A stretch of 64,000 nucleotides of DNA from Pseudomonas frederiksbergensis (GTDB lineage Bacteria > Pseudomonadota > Gammaproteobacteria > Pseudomonadales > Pseudomonadaceae), in the NCBI RefSeq assembly GCF_003732665.1, contig NZ_MOBP01000025.1, positions 44,502 to 108,501 on the forward strand, in the 5' to 3' direction. The stretch's first letter is position 1; every line of letters starts with the position of its first letter. Shown in pieces: positions 8,217 to 15,277 of the stretch. Both the position numbers and the translations under genes were made by a program. The notes beneath the pieces are model-generated. The model made no database searches. It was not told where the DNA came from and worked only from the letters and a program-made list of their open reading frames with translations.

Positions 8217-9791
8217 ATGTCAGCGGTACAAGGTCATTGGCGCGAAGTATCCGAGCAAACTTTGCCGGCGGCAACTTATTTAAATGACGCGGTTAGAACT
8301 TCCAGCCAGTTGATTATCATCGTCGAACGCAAGGAAGACTGGGCGTCGTACTTTCCCAGCGAAGACATCGTCACCGCCCAGGAATACCTGGAGCAAACCC
8401 GCGACAACGAGCAGGGAAAACGGGTCCAGGTGATCAACCTGTGCCGCAGTTACAAGTACCTGGGGCACGGCTACTACTGCTCGCTGCTGGCCGAAGCCCG
8501 GGGGCACAAGGTTATTCCATCGGTGCGGACCATCAGCGAGCTGACCCGTAAATCCCTGTACGGCCTGGCGCTGGACGACCTGGATAAACCCTTGGAAAAA
8601 GCCCTCAGTAATCATCTTTACAGCGACACTGAAGGCTTTACGCTAACCCTTTATTTTGGCAAGACTAATATCGAACCTTTGCAGGATCTGGCGCGGCAGT
8701 TATTTGAAGTGTTTCCGTGCCCGATTTTGTTAGTTGAGTTTCGGCGAACTAACGGCTGGCACATTGAAGGTATAAAGTCCGGCGCACTGCACAAGTTGCG
8801 TGAAGATCAGGAAGATCAGTTCGCTAACTCCCTGGACAGCTTCAGTCGCAAGATATGGCGCGTGCCGCGCTCCCGGCGCCTGGCCCGTTATGACCTGGCG
8901 ATCCTGCATGACCCGCAGGAAGCCTTGCCGCCCTCTAACGCCAAGGCCCTGGACAACTTCGTCCGTGTCGGCAAAACCCTGGGCATCGATGTCGAGCTGA
9001 TCGAGCGCAAGGATTACGCCCGCATCGCCGAATACGACGGCCTGCTGATCCGCGAGACCACTAGCGTCGACAACCATACCTACCGTTTCGCCAAGAAAGC
9101 CGAGAGCGAAGGGCTGGTGGTGATGGACGACCCGACGTCGATCCTGCGTTGCACCAACAAGGTCTATCTGACCGACCTGCTCAAAAGCCATCAATTGGGC
9201 ATGCCTGCCACCGAAATCCTCTACAAGGAACGACCGGAAGACTTCGAACGGGTCGGCGAACGCCTGGGCTTTCCGCTGGTGTTGAAAATCCCCGACGGCT
9301 GTTTCTCCCGGGGCGTAATCAAGGTCGAAAGCCAGCAAGCCTTGCTCGAAGCCACCGCCGAACTGTTCGAACATTCGGTATTGCTGCTCGCTCAGGAATT
9401 TTTCTACACCGAGTACGACTGGCGCATCGGCGTGCTCAACCGCAAACCGATCTTTGCCTGCCAGTACTTCATGTCCAAGGGCCATTGGCAGATTTACAAC
9501 CACAAGGCCAAGGGCCAGGACATCAACGGCGAATGCCGCACCCTGGCGGTCCACGAAGCACCGCGCGCGGTGGTGGAGCTGGCGGTGAAGACCGCCAATC
9601 TGATCGGCGATGGCCTCTACGGCGTCGACCTCAAGCAGTCCGGCGACAAAGTGGTGGTGATCGAGGTCAACGACAACCCGAACATGGACGCCGGCATCGA
9701 AGACGCCTATTTGCAGGACGATTTGTACTCGCTGGTGCTGGAAGAGTTCGTCCGCCGCCTGGAGCTCAAGCGACGCGGCCAGGCCTGGTGA
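8217..9791 (+). CDS. RimK-like ATP-grasp ligase with N-terminal RLAN domain
   Basis: About 524 residues. The first 200 or so (IIIVERKEDWASYFPSEDIV; INLCRSYKYLGHGYYCSLLA) look like the N-terminal domain found on long RimK-like ligases. The C-terminal half is an ATP-grasp fold related to RimK: LGFPLVLKIPDGCFSRGVIKVES forms the ATP-binding loop, and GDKVVVIEVNDNPNMDAGIED carries the metal-binding Glu/Asn pair. RimK relatives add glutamate or other amino acids to peptide or protein C-termini. The ATG at 8217 is preferred to the TTG at 8193, which lies only two bases after AGGAAAGG. The divergent GNAT/C39 gene is probably its functional partner. It is cytosolic; the substrate is unknown, and it is not the ribosomal S6 modifier by length. 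Confidence 0.87.
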   Translation: MSAVQGHWREVSEQTLPAATYLNDAVRTSSQLIIIVERKEDWASYFPSEDIVTAQEYLEQTRDNEQGKRVQVINLCRSYKYLGHGYYCSLLAEARGHKVIPSVRTISELTRKSLYGLALDDLDKPLEKALSNHLYSDTEGFTLTLYFGKTNIEPLQDLARQLFEVFPCPILLVEFRRTNGWHIEGIKSGALHKLREDQEDQFANSLDSFSRKIWRVPRSRRLARYDLAILHDPQEALPPSNAKALDNFVRVGKTLGIDVELIERKDYARIAEYDGLLIRETTSVDNHTYRFAKKAESEGLVVMDDPTSILRCTNKVYLTDLLKSHQLGMPATEILYKERPEDFERVGERLGFPLVLKIPDGCFSRGVIKVESQQALLEATAELFEHSVLLLAQEFFYTEYDWRIGVLNRKPIFACQYFMSKGHWQIYNHKAKGQDINGECRTLAVHEAPRAVVELAVKTANLIGDGLYGVDLKQSGDKVVVIEVNDNPNMDAGIEDAYLQDDLYSLVLEEFVRRLELKRRGQAW

Positions 9792-9798
9792 ACGGCCA

Positions 9799-10722
9799 AT
9801 GATCAAGAGCTTTCAACTGACCCACGGCGTCCTGCATACCGTCGAACGACTGGACGCCGAAGTGATGCTGTTCAGCAACCCCGATGCCGCCGAGCGGGAC
9901 CTGCTGCACAGCCATTTCAAGCTCGATGAGCATGCCCTGGCCTCGGCCCTGGACCCGGACGAGGTGTCGCGAATCGAGTTTCACCCCGACAACCTGTTCC
10001 TGATCTGGAAACGTCCGGAAAACTATTCCGGCGTCGGCAGCCTGGCCTTCGAGGTGTCGTCCTGCGGCTTGCTGTTCTCCCCGGGCCGCTTGCTGGTGAT
10101 CGCCACCGACGACTCGCCGCTGCATGGCCTCGGCACGCGCCAGCGGCTCAACACGCCGCTGGATGTGTTGCTGGATTTGTTGTTCAACAACATCCATCAC
10201 TACCTGGGCCACCTGAAGGTGATCAAACTGGTTGCCCGGGAGTTGCAGCAGAAATTCAACGCCTCGATGGAAAACCAGCATCTGATCCAGATGTTCAACC
10301 TCAGCGAGAGCCTGATCTATTACATCAATGCCATCCACAGCAACGGCGCGGTACTGACCCGGCTGCGCAACCACGCGGAAAAGGAACACTTCAGCAGCGA
10401 GGCCATCGGCCTGATCGACGACCTGATCATCGAAAACAACCAATGCTACAAACAGGCGGAAATCTACTCCACGGTGTTCTCTGGGCTGATCGATGCCCGG
10501 GGCAACCTGATGAACAACAGCATGAACAACTTGTTGCGAAAGCTGACGTTGATCAACGTGGTGTTCCTGCCGTTGAACCTGATTGCCAGTATTGGCGGCA
10601 TGTCCGAGTTCAGCATGATGACGGCGGGGACGCCGTGGTGGATTTCTTATCCGTTGTTTCTGACGGCGATGATGTTGGGGGCGGGGGTGATGGTGCTGGG
10701 GCTCAGGCGCTTGGCCAAGTAA
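9799..10722 (+). CDS. CorA/ZntB-like divalent metal transporter with GMS in place of GMN
   Basis: The 307-residue protein has the CorA layout: a soluble N-terminal domain, a long helical stretch (about residues 120-240) and two C-terminal membrane segments (about 245-265 LTLINVVFLPLNLIASIGG and 280-300 YPLFLTAMMLGAGVMVLGL). CorA proteins form pentameric channels for magnesium or related ions in the inner membrane. The signature GMN at the outer end of the first membrane helix reads GMS here (SIGGMSEFSMM), so the substrate should not be assumed. The ATG at 9799 lies 7 bases after the stop of the ATP-grasp gene, so the two are likely co-transcribed. A REP doublet follows the stop. Confidence 0.88.
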   Translation: MIKSFQLTHGVLHTVERLDAEVMLFSNPDAAERDLLHSHFKLDEHALASALDPDEVSRIEFHPDNLFLIWKRPENYSGVGSLAFEVSSCGLLFSPGRLLVIATDDSPLHGLGTRQRLNTPLDVLLDLLFNNIHHYLGHLKVIKLVARELQQKFNASMENQHLIQMFNLSESLIYYINAIHSNGAVLTRLRNHAEKEHFSSEAIGLIDDLIIENNQCYKQAEIYSTVFSGLIDARGNLMNNSMNNLLRKLTLINVVFLPLNLIASIGGMSEFSMMTAGTPWWISYPLFLTAMMLGAGVMVLGLRRLAK

Positions 10723-10740
10723 CTTTGTTGGCCTTCAGGC

Positions 10741-10823
10741 CGCCTTCGCGAGCAAGCCCGCTCCCACAGGGGGGCTTGTGAACGCCACAGATCCAGTGTG
10801 GGAGCGGGCTTGCTCGCGAAAGC
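10741..10823. repeat. REPIN doublet, GGGAGCGGGC type
   Basis: Inverted REP copies with a short spacer between the convergent CorA-like and DUF2834 genes. Confidence 0.9.
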
Positions 10824-10850
10824 AATATCAACATCACAGCAGATTCCGAA

Positions 10851-11186
10851 TCAAACTGCTTGGCCTGGATCGACACGAACTGAACGGTCTTGAACCCCCC
10901 GAACCACCAAGTACAACAAAGGCCCAACCGAAACGAAAATGGCCGTGAGCAAAAGATACGGAATCACCGACAACCCCGACCTGCCGCGTTGACGCGCATC
11001 CCGATACATCCAGATGCCCGCCAGCGTCGCCAGCAGATAAAGATCAATCACCACCTGCGCTGTATCCGGCCGCGACATCAGGCTGAGGCCAAACTCGATC
11101 AACGACTGCTCCGCCTGCAACATCACCGATACGGTGTAGCCGGCAAACGCAATCAGGGCAATCAGGGGCAGGGTTACAGACTTCAT
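10851..11186 (-). CDS. DUF2834-like small membrane protein
   Basis: The 111-residue protein has three hydrophobic segments (about residues 4-22, 44-62 and 76-98) and a short charged link (MYRDARQRGRSGLS) between the second and third. This pattern and the GIWMYRDARQRG motif fit the DUF2834 family of inner membrane proteins, which have no known function. The ATG at 11184-11186 is preferred to an in-frame start seven codons upstream because AAGGTCACC stands just before it. It stands alone, divergent from the threonine dehydratase leader. Confidence 0.72.
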   Translation of the reverse strand: MKSVTLPLIALIAFAGYTVSVMLQAEQSLIEFGLSLMSRPDTAQVVIDLYLLATLAGIWMYRDARQRGRSGLSVIPYLLLTAIFVSVGPLLYLVVRGVQDRSVRVDPGQAV

Positions 11187-11250
11187 GGTGACCTTCCTTG
11201 GGGACAATGAGCAGAATCGCCAGCCTACAGAGGCCCGACAAAATTGGCCA

Positions 11251-11279
11251 TTGACTTGCCACCAACGCCCGGCTAATTT
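11251..11279 (+). promoter_or_regulatory. Candidate promoter of the threonine dehydratase leader
   Basis: TTGACT at 11251-11256 and TAATTT at 11274-11279 are separated by exactly 17 bases. The -35 box is one base off consensus; the -10 box is weak. A start of transcription about seven bases on would fall at or next to the leader ATG at 11286, which would make the leader message nearly leaderless and would explain why that ATG has no ribosome site. Confidence 0.45.
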
Positions 11280-11285
11280 CCAGCC

Positions 11286-11351
11286 ATGACTTCCACCGTA
11301 TTGCGCTGCCAGCCAAGCATTATTACCGCCATTCCTTATTTGGCGGGCTAG
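11286..11351 (+). CDS. Candidate 21-residue leader peptide of a transcription attenuator
   Basis: A short open frame from ATG at 11286 to TAG at 11351 encodes 21 residues. It contains adjacent Ile codons 12 and 13, Ile16, Leu6, Leu19, Val5 and three Thr, that is, the branched amino acids and their precursor. It is followed 18 bases later by a textbook intrinsic terminator and then by the threonine dehydratase gene, whose product feeds isoleucine synthesis. Bases 11342-11347 (GGCGGG), which overlap the last codons of this frame, can pair with CCCGCC at 11372-11377 in the 5' arm of the terminator. That is the geometry of a translation-controlled attenuator. No ribosome site is visible; see the promoter entry. 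Confidence 0.55.
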   Translation: MTSTVLRCQPSIITAIPYLAG

Positions 11352-11369
11352 CTCACGACTGCAGCACCC

Positions 11370-11393
11370 AACCCGCCCTAGAGGCGGGTTTTT
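11370..11393 (+). terminator. Intrinsic terminator / attenuator upstream of threonine dehydratase
   Basis: AACCCGCC at 11370-11377, a five-base loop, GGCGGGTT at 11383-11390 and a run of five T at 11389-11393. It lies inside the leader, 42 bases before the ATG of the enzyme gene, so it must be bypassed for expression. Six G-C pairs of its 5' arm can instead pair with 11342-11347. Confidence 0.85.
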
Positions 11394-11434
11394 ACTTTCT
11401 GTCTCCTGGGCCTGATCAACGTCAGGAGACGACC

Positions 11435-12448
11435 ATGAGCAGCACCACCGCCCAGCAAGCCTTGCTTGAGCATTACGTGAAAAAAATCCTGGCCGCGCCG
11501 GTGTACGAACTGGCCGTGCGCACGCCGTTGCAGCTGGCGTCGGCGCTGTCCGAGGCGTTGGGCAATCAGGTCCTGCTCAAGCGCGAAGATTTGCAGCCAA
11601 CCTTTTCCTTCAAGATCCGTGGCGCCTACAACAAACTGGTGCAACTCAGTGAAGAGCAAAAGGCTCGCGGGGTAATCACGGCCTCGGCCGGCAATCATGC
11701 CCAAGGCGTGGCACTGGCGGCACGTGAATTGGGAATCGCTGCCACCATCGTCATGCCCTGCACGACGCCGGAATTGAAGGTGCTCGGCGTGCGCAGTCGC
11801 GGTGCCGAGGCGGTGCTGCAGGGCGAGAGTTTTCCGTTTGCCCTGGAGCATGCCCTGAGCCTGGCCCGCCAAACCGGCCGCACCTTCGTCTCGCCGTTCG
11901 ACGACCCGGACGTGATCGCCGGGCAGGGCACCGTCGCCATGGAAATCCTGCGTCAGCATCAAGGTCCACTGGACGCCATCTTCGTCCCGGTAGGCGGAGG
12001 TGGCTTGGTCGCCGGCATCGCTGCCTACGTCAAATACCTGCGGCCAGAGGTGCGCATCATCGCCGTCGAGTCGGAACATTCCGCGTGTTTGCAAGCGGCG
12101 CTACAGGCTGGCGAACGGGTAGTCCTGCCCACCGTAGGAACATTCGCCGATGGCGTGGCGGTGGCGCAGATTGGCGCTTATGGCTTCGAGGTGTGCCGGT
12201 TCTGTGTCGATGAAGTCATCACCGTCAGCAACGACGAACTCTGCGCGGCAATCAAGAACATCTACGACGACACTCGCTCGATCACCGAGCCTTCCGGCGC
12301 CTTGGCCGTGGCGGGGATCAAGAAATACGTAGCGCAAACCAGCGCCCGGGGGCAGACCCTGGTGGCCATCGACTCCGGAGCGAACATCAATTTCGACAGC
12401 TTGCGCCATGTCGCCGAGCGCGCCGCTGCTTGCGCAGCTCCGGCATGA
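11435..12448 (+). CDS. Threonine dehydratase (ammonia-lyase), short form without ACT domain
   Basis: The 337-residue PLP enzyme converts threonine to 2-oxobutanoate and ammonia. The PLP lysine is in the motif PTFSFKIRGAYN near residue 58, the phosphate-binding glycine loop is VGGGGLVAGI near residue 190, and ITASAGNHAQGVA holds the asparagine of the substrate loop. The biosynthetic IlvA of E. coli is about 514 residues with a C-terminal ACT-like domain that binds isoleucine; that domain is absent here, and the protein ends about where the catalytic domain ends. GGAGACGACC precedes the ATG. The leader and terminator upstream suggest control by isoleucine supply at transcription rather than by feedback on the enzyme. 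A catabolic role is the alternative. Confidence 0.9.
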   Translation: MSSTTAQQALLEHYVKKILAAPVYELAVRTPLQLASALSEALGNQVLLKREDLQPTFSFKIRGAYNKLVQLSEEQKARGVITASAGNHAQGVALAARELGIAATIVMPCTTPELKVLGVRSRGAEAVLQGESFPFALEHALSLARQTGRTFVSPFDDPDVIAGQGTVAMEILRQHQGPLDAIFVPVGGGGLVAGIAAYVKYLRPEVRIIAVESEHSACLQAALQAGERVVLPTVGTFADGVAVAQIGAYGFEVCRFCVDEVITVSNDELCAAIKNIYDDTRSITEPSGALAVAGIKKYVAQTSARGQTLVAIDSGANINFDSLRHVAERAAACAAPA

Positions 12449-12455
12449 ACGGACG

Positions 12456-12761
12456 TCAAGCCAACATCGGGCGCAGGAACGTGCGTTCGTAACTGAAGAT
12501 AAACTTCTTTTCCACCAGCGAGGCCACGAGCGCGGTGCTTTGCGGGTCGGTCATGGCGATGTGGCGGTAACTTTCGTAGTCCGCCAGGGAAGGGAAACTG
12601 AACAGGCAGTAAGCGATATTGCTAGCGCCCTCGGATGGCAGGAAGTAGCCGTGATGCGTCCCGCCCAAGCGCTCGACGATACCGAGCCAGGCCTGGGCAT
12701 AGGCTTCGAATTCACTGAGTTGGTACGGATCGATGACGTATCTGACGTGGCAGGTGATCAA
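12456..12761 (-). CDS. NIPSNAP family protein
   Basis: The 101-residue product has the NIPSNAP ferredoxin-like fold: VRYVIDPYQLSEFEAYAQAW, GYFLPSEGASNIAYCLFSFP and LADYESYRHIAMTD are typical. Bacterial members are small cytosolic proteins of unknown role, often in dimeric alpha-beta barrels. The start is a TTG at 12759-12761 with GGAG seven bases upstream on the minus strand; there is no ATG in a suitable place. It converges on the threonine dehydratase gene with 7 bases between the stops. Confidence 0.85.
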   Translation of the reverse strand: MITCHVRYVIDPYQLSEFEAYAQAWLGIVERLGGTHHGYFLPSEGASNIAYCLFSFPSLADYESYRHIAMTDPQSTALVASLVEKKFIFSYERTFLRPMLA

Positions 12762-12799
12762 AGGAAAGCTCCTGTTTTTTATAGGTCAACACAATTCCC

Positions 12800-12892
12800 C
12801 TGTGGGAGCGGGCTTGCTGGCGAAGGCGGTGTGTCAGTCGCCATTAATGCTGTATGTGACGCCCTCTTCGCGAGCAAGCCAGCTCCCACAGG
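12800..12892. repeat. REPIN doublet, variant of the GGGAGCGGGC type
   Basis: Two inverted REP copies; the right copy (CGCGAGCAAGCCAGCTCCCA) and left copy (GGGCTTGCTGGCGAAGG) each differ slightly from the common form. Confidence 0.85.
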
Positions 12893-13010
12893 TTTGATCG
12901 CATGACAGCCCGGTAAGTATTAGCCCAACGGTCTTACAAAAGGGCCAACAACCCATCATGCCTCCTTGCGTGAAAGTAGGGTCAGCGGATACTGAAATAT
13001 TGGGTAGCAT
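12834..13010 (-). CDS. Possible small cysteine-rich peptide with near-perfect ribosome site
   Basis: An open frame of 58 codons starts at the ATG 13008-13010, preceded by GGAGGT and seven A, one of the best ribosome sites in the window. The peptide (start MLPNISVSADPTFTQGG) contains CWPFC and CDQTC separated by eleven residues, giving a C-x3-C, x11, C-x3-C pattern, and a second AGGAGG lies before an internal ATG pair. Against it: the last 20 or so codons, including the final cysteine, run into the REP element, and no family is recognised. A shorter real product or a chance frame are both possible. Confidence 0.3.
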   Translation of the reverse strand: MLPNISVSADPTFTQGGMMGCWPFCKTVGLILTGLSCDQTCGSWLAREEGVTYSINGD

Positions 13011-13340
13011 TTTTTTTACCTCCATGTCTGGCAAATGCAACCCGCGCCTGATACCGGCAATTTGCAGGGCTTGCACAGGCCTTTCTTGCACATTGCATGA
13101 GAGCATTCTGATGGCTCCCTCGCTAAACCCTTGATTTGCCGACGAGGTGCAGAGCGAAATTCCGGGCATGAATTATGCTGTAGCTGTCTTTAAGTTGACC
13201 GACATTTAAATGAGTCAGCGTAGCTACGAGAGAACGGTCAGTGGTTGAAATGTGTTGGCCCGCACGGATGACAAACGGGTGATTTCACTACCGGCCGATG
13301 ATTATTTGATTGGCAGTCTCACACTAAGGAGAGGGTCGCC
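13011..13340. other. Intergenic region upstream of the DUF1652 gene
   Basis: About 330 bases with no gene I can support. It holds the ribosome site of the small cysteine-rich frame on the minus strand and presumably the promoter of the DUF1652 gene on the plus strand. TTGACC at 13195-13200 is a possible -35 box without a convincing -10 partner. Confidence 0.35.
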
Positions 13341-13610
13341 ATGTTTCTTTCTGCCCTGGAACTACGCAATATCATTGAAAGCAGCTTCTTGCCGAAGCGC
13401 TGTCAATGCACGGTATCGCCGGACCTGTCGATGACCGTAAAAGTCTATGCCGACACGCACACCGATCAGCTCGATCTATTAGTGACCGGCATCAATGCTA
13501 AACGTTTGAATGGTTGTCGAGAAATCAACGACTTGATCGCCGAACTTCGATCAGACATGCAGCACAGGGCCGCCGTTCAGCCTCTGCATCTGGACCGTAA
13601 AGCACTCTAA
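13341..13610 (+). CDS. DUF1652 family small protein
   Basis: The 89-residue product matches the pattern of Pseudomonas DUF1652 proteins: an N-terminal LSALELRNIIESSFLPKRCQC, the strand VSPDLSMTVKVYAD, then LDLLVTGINAKRLNGCREI and a final INDLIAELRSDM helix. Function is unknown; the proteins are small, soluble and mostly confined to pseudomonads. AAGGAGAGGG stands 8 bases before the ATG. Its stop overlaps by four bases the end of the convergent membrane protein gene. Confidence 0.82.
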   Translation: MFLSALELRNIIESSFLPKRCQCTVSPDLSMTVKVYADTHTDQLDLLVTGINAKRLNGCREINDLIAELRSDMQHRAAVQPLHLDRKAL

Positions 13611-14002
13611 CCTGCCGTTTCAAGCTCTACCGACACGCGCCGGGTTTGGAAAAACCCCAGACCCAGCGCCAGTTCCACCCCGACTGCCAGCAAAATACCT
13701 GGCCCGGCATGGCCATTCAGCCATTCGCCGAAGCCCAGGGCTGCGAGCCCCCAACAGCCGACGATAAAGCCGTTGCTCAACGCGTTGCGGGTCGAGGAGG
13801 GCGCTTCGTTGCGCACCAGATAAAACATCACCCCCAGCGCCGCGAACAACACCGCGCTGCGCCGCGCAACCAGTCCCGCCACCGACGAATACTCAATGTC
13901 CCAGATTGCCAGCAGTCGATCGGGCAGCAAACCCCACACCAGCGCCAACAGAACACACAGCGCGGCGGTGAACGTCGACAACGTACGAAACGATAACTGC
14001 AT
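13607..14002 (-). CDS. Small integral membrane protein, function unknown
   Basis: The 131-residue protein has four hydrophobic segments (about residues 7-25, 43-62, 78-95 and 101-118) and short polar loops, with no charged catalytic motif. It is an inner membrane protein of an uncharacterised type. I chose the ATG 14000-14002 (MQLSFRTLST) because AAAGGA lies six bases upstream; the open frame starts two codons earlier with a TTG. It appears to stand alone. Confidence 0.72.
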   Translation of the reverse strand: MQLSFRTLSTFTAALCVLLALVWGLLPDRLLAIWDIEYSSVAGLVARRSAVLFAALGVMFYLVRNEAPSSTRNALSNGFIVGCWGLAALGFGEWLNGHAGPGILLAVGVELALGLGFFQTRRVSVELETAG

Positions 14003-14092
14003 GGCCAATCCTTTGCGGCAGTGAGGGAGGCAACGAGCATAGCGCCAGAGCCCTCACAGGCAAACCGCAAAACGCCAAATCAGAACCTTCTG

Positions 14093-14362
14093 TCAGTTCT
14101 GATAACTGCACGCGTCAGACAATTTCCGATAGGTGATTTCTGAAGGCTTGCCGGTGTCGCTGTCGATGTACTTCATGTCCGCTGTGACCACTTTGCAGTC
14201 CAGCGTCGACGGTTCGGTCAAGGCAACCACCTTTCCCACATGCAGCGGCATACCGTACTCGTACGATTTGTCCTGGGAAGTTGACGTGCTGGCGGCCTGG
14301 GCCAGGCCAGTGAACGCCGTGCAGGCGAGGGCGGTGGTGATCAGCAGAGTGCGCATGTTCAT
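14093..14362 (-). CDS. DUF2790-like small periplasmic protein
   Basis: The 89-residue product has a signal peptide (MNMRTLLITTALACTAFTGL, cleavage after AQA) and a short mature domain: YEYGMPLHVGKVVALTEPS, CKVVTADMKYIDSDTGKPSE, YRKLSDACSYQN. This YGMxLDVxKV plus M-x-Y-x-D-S-x-G pattern is that of DUF2790, small Pseudomonas periplasmic proteins seen next to stress or metal-response genes, of unknown function. The ATG at 14360-14362 has GGAG upstream and is the only start giving a signal peptide; the open frame reaches much further upstream by chance. Two cysteines in the mature part may form a disulphide. Confidence 0.78.
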   Translation of the reverse strand: MNMRTLLITTALACTAFTGLAQAASTSTSQDKSYEYGMPLHVGKVVALTEPSTLDCKVVTADMKYIDSDTGKPSEITYRKLSDACSYQN

Positions 14363-14871
14363 GGAGGTTCTCCGGTGCAGGCTTGAAGTCAGCTCGACGT
14401 GAAAAGCGCCGAACCTGCCGCACTGGGCATCAGGAGAGCCTGAAGGCGTGCGGTCCCGTAAAGTTTTGGACCGCGGAGTTAAGCGATGGTTAACCCGGTT
14501 GAATGCCACCTGTCGTGAAGGCATTTCTGACAGAGGTTTCATGTGGGTGAAAAAAGCTGCGGGAGCTTAGGCAGGTTCCTACACGATGGGATGCTTTGTC
14601 TGCTATCGCCGTTTGGGGTGGAGCGATTACTGTTTGGCTTCGCTGCAAAATCAGCGGGCAGGTTTGGTCACCTGGTTAACACTGCACATATATGTGCCAT
14701 CATTCGCGCTGTGGACTTCTACGTCTCGTAGTGCGTTGCAATGGTGGCTGTGTGCAGGACGCTTTCGAGCGAGCCGTTTTGAGTGTTAGCGGTTGACCAA
14801 GCCTGTGCACAGCCGCCTCCATCGTTTGGTCACGGTGCTGGCGATTACTAATTAACACTCGAGTAATTACT
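14363..14871. other. 509-base intergenic region with a structured leader at its right end
   Basis: I find no supportable gene between the divergent DUF2790 gene and the small gene at 14872. The right third holds the hairpin described at 14746-14814; the left part presumably carries the DUF2790 promoter. Short frames here have no ribosome site or family resemblance. Confidence 0.45.
14746..14814 (+). promoter_or_regulatory. Candidate structured 5' leader: 13-bp RNA stem
   Basis: GGCTGTGTGCAGG at 14746-14758 pairs over all 13 positions with CCTGTGCACAGCC at 14802-14814, using two adjacent G-U wobbles that would be mismatches in DNA but pairs in RNA. The 43-base loop is itself able to fold. It lies 57 bases before the ATG of the next gene. 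I recall similar GGTGGCTGTGTG sequences ahead of other small Pseudomonas genes of this sort. Whether it is a cis-acting regulator or a repeat relic is not known. Confidence 0.5.
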
Positions 14872-15168
14872 ATGCCGACGATAAATCCTTTCCCCAATCG
14901 CTACCGTTCACTCAAAAGCAACGTTACCGACACAAACCCACTGGTCATCGACACCGAAGCCGATCCCCAAGACATCCTCGAAGCCGCCCTACAGCGCATT
15001 CGCGCCTCCAGTAATTTGCTGGAAACGCTTCATTGCCAGTGTTTTAGAGATGGCGATGTCCAGGACATTCCGCATATCACCCATGCGCTGTATCTGTTGA
15101 CGCAGGATGGGTTTGATTTGCTGCAAGTCGCGCAGCAGCAGATGTTGGGGTGGAAAGCGCCGGTCTGA
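14872..15168 (+). CDS. Small Pseudomonas protein of unknown function
   Basis: The 98-residue product has a disordered, polar N-terminus (about 35 residues) and a two-helix C-terminal part (DPQDILEAALQRIRASSNL; ITHALYLLTQDGFDLLQVAQ). It resembles in layout the small helical DUF3077/DUF6124-type proteins that pseudomonads carry in many copies, but I cannot assign it with certainty. No signal peptide or membrane segment is seen. The ATG has GAG nine bases upstream. A hairpin (GGAAGCAG / CTGCTTCC) follows at 15187-15211. Confidence 0.65.
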   Translation: MPTINPFPNRYRSLKSNVTDTNPLVIDTEADPQDILEAALQRIRASSNLLETLHCQCFRDGDVQDIPHITHALYLLTQDGFDLLQVAQQQMLGWKAPV

Positions 15169-15186
15169 CATTATTCGGTCAAGGAG

Positions 15187-15211
15187 GGAAGCAGTTCTTG
15201 TTGCTGCTTCC
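15187..15211. terminator. Hairpin between convergent genes
   Basis: GGAAGCAG at 15187-15194 and CTGCTTCC at 15204-15211 form an 8-bp stem with a 9-base loop. No T run follows on either side, so it is at most a weak terminator for the small gene on the left or the Sel1 array on the right. Confidence 0.4.
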
Positions 15212-15277
15212 TACTCCAAGGCATCGGATGGTTTGTAGGTTTGGTCGCGTGCTGGTCAGATGATATTTACACCAGTT

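Noticed and set aside
13011..13169. Longer version of the small cysteine-rich frame, starting at 13169
   Set aside because: The upstream part has no ribosome site, whereas the internal ATG at 13010 has a near-consensus one.
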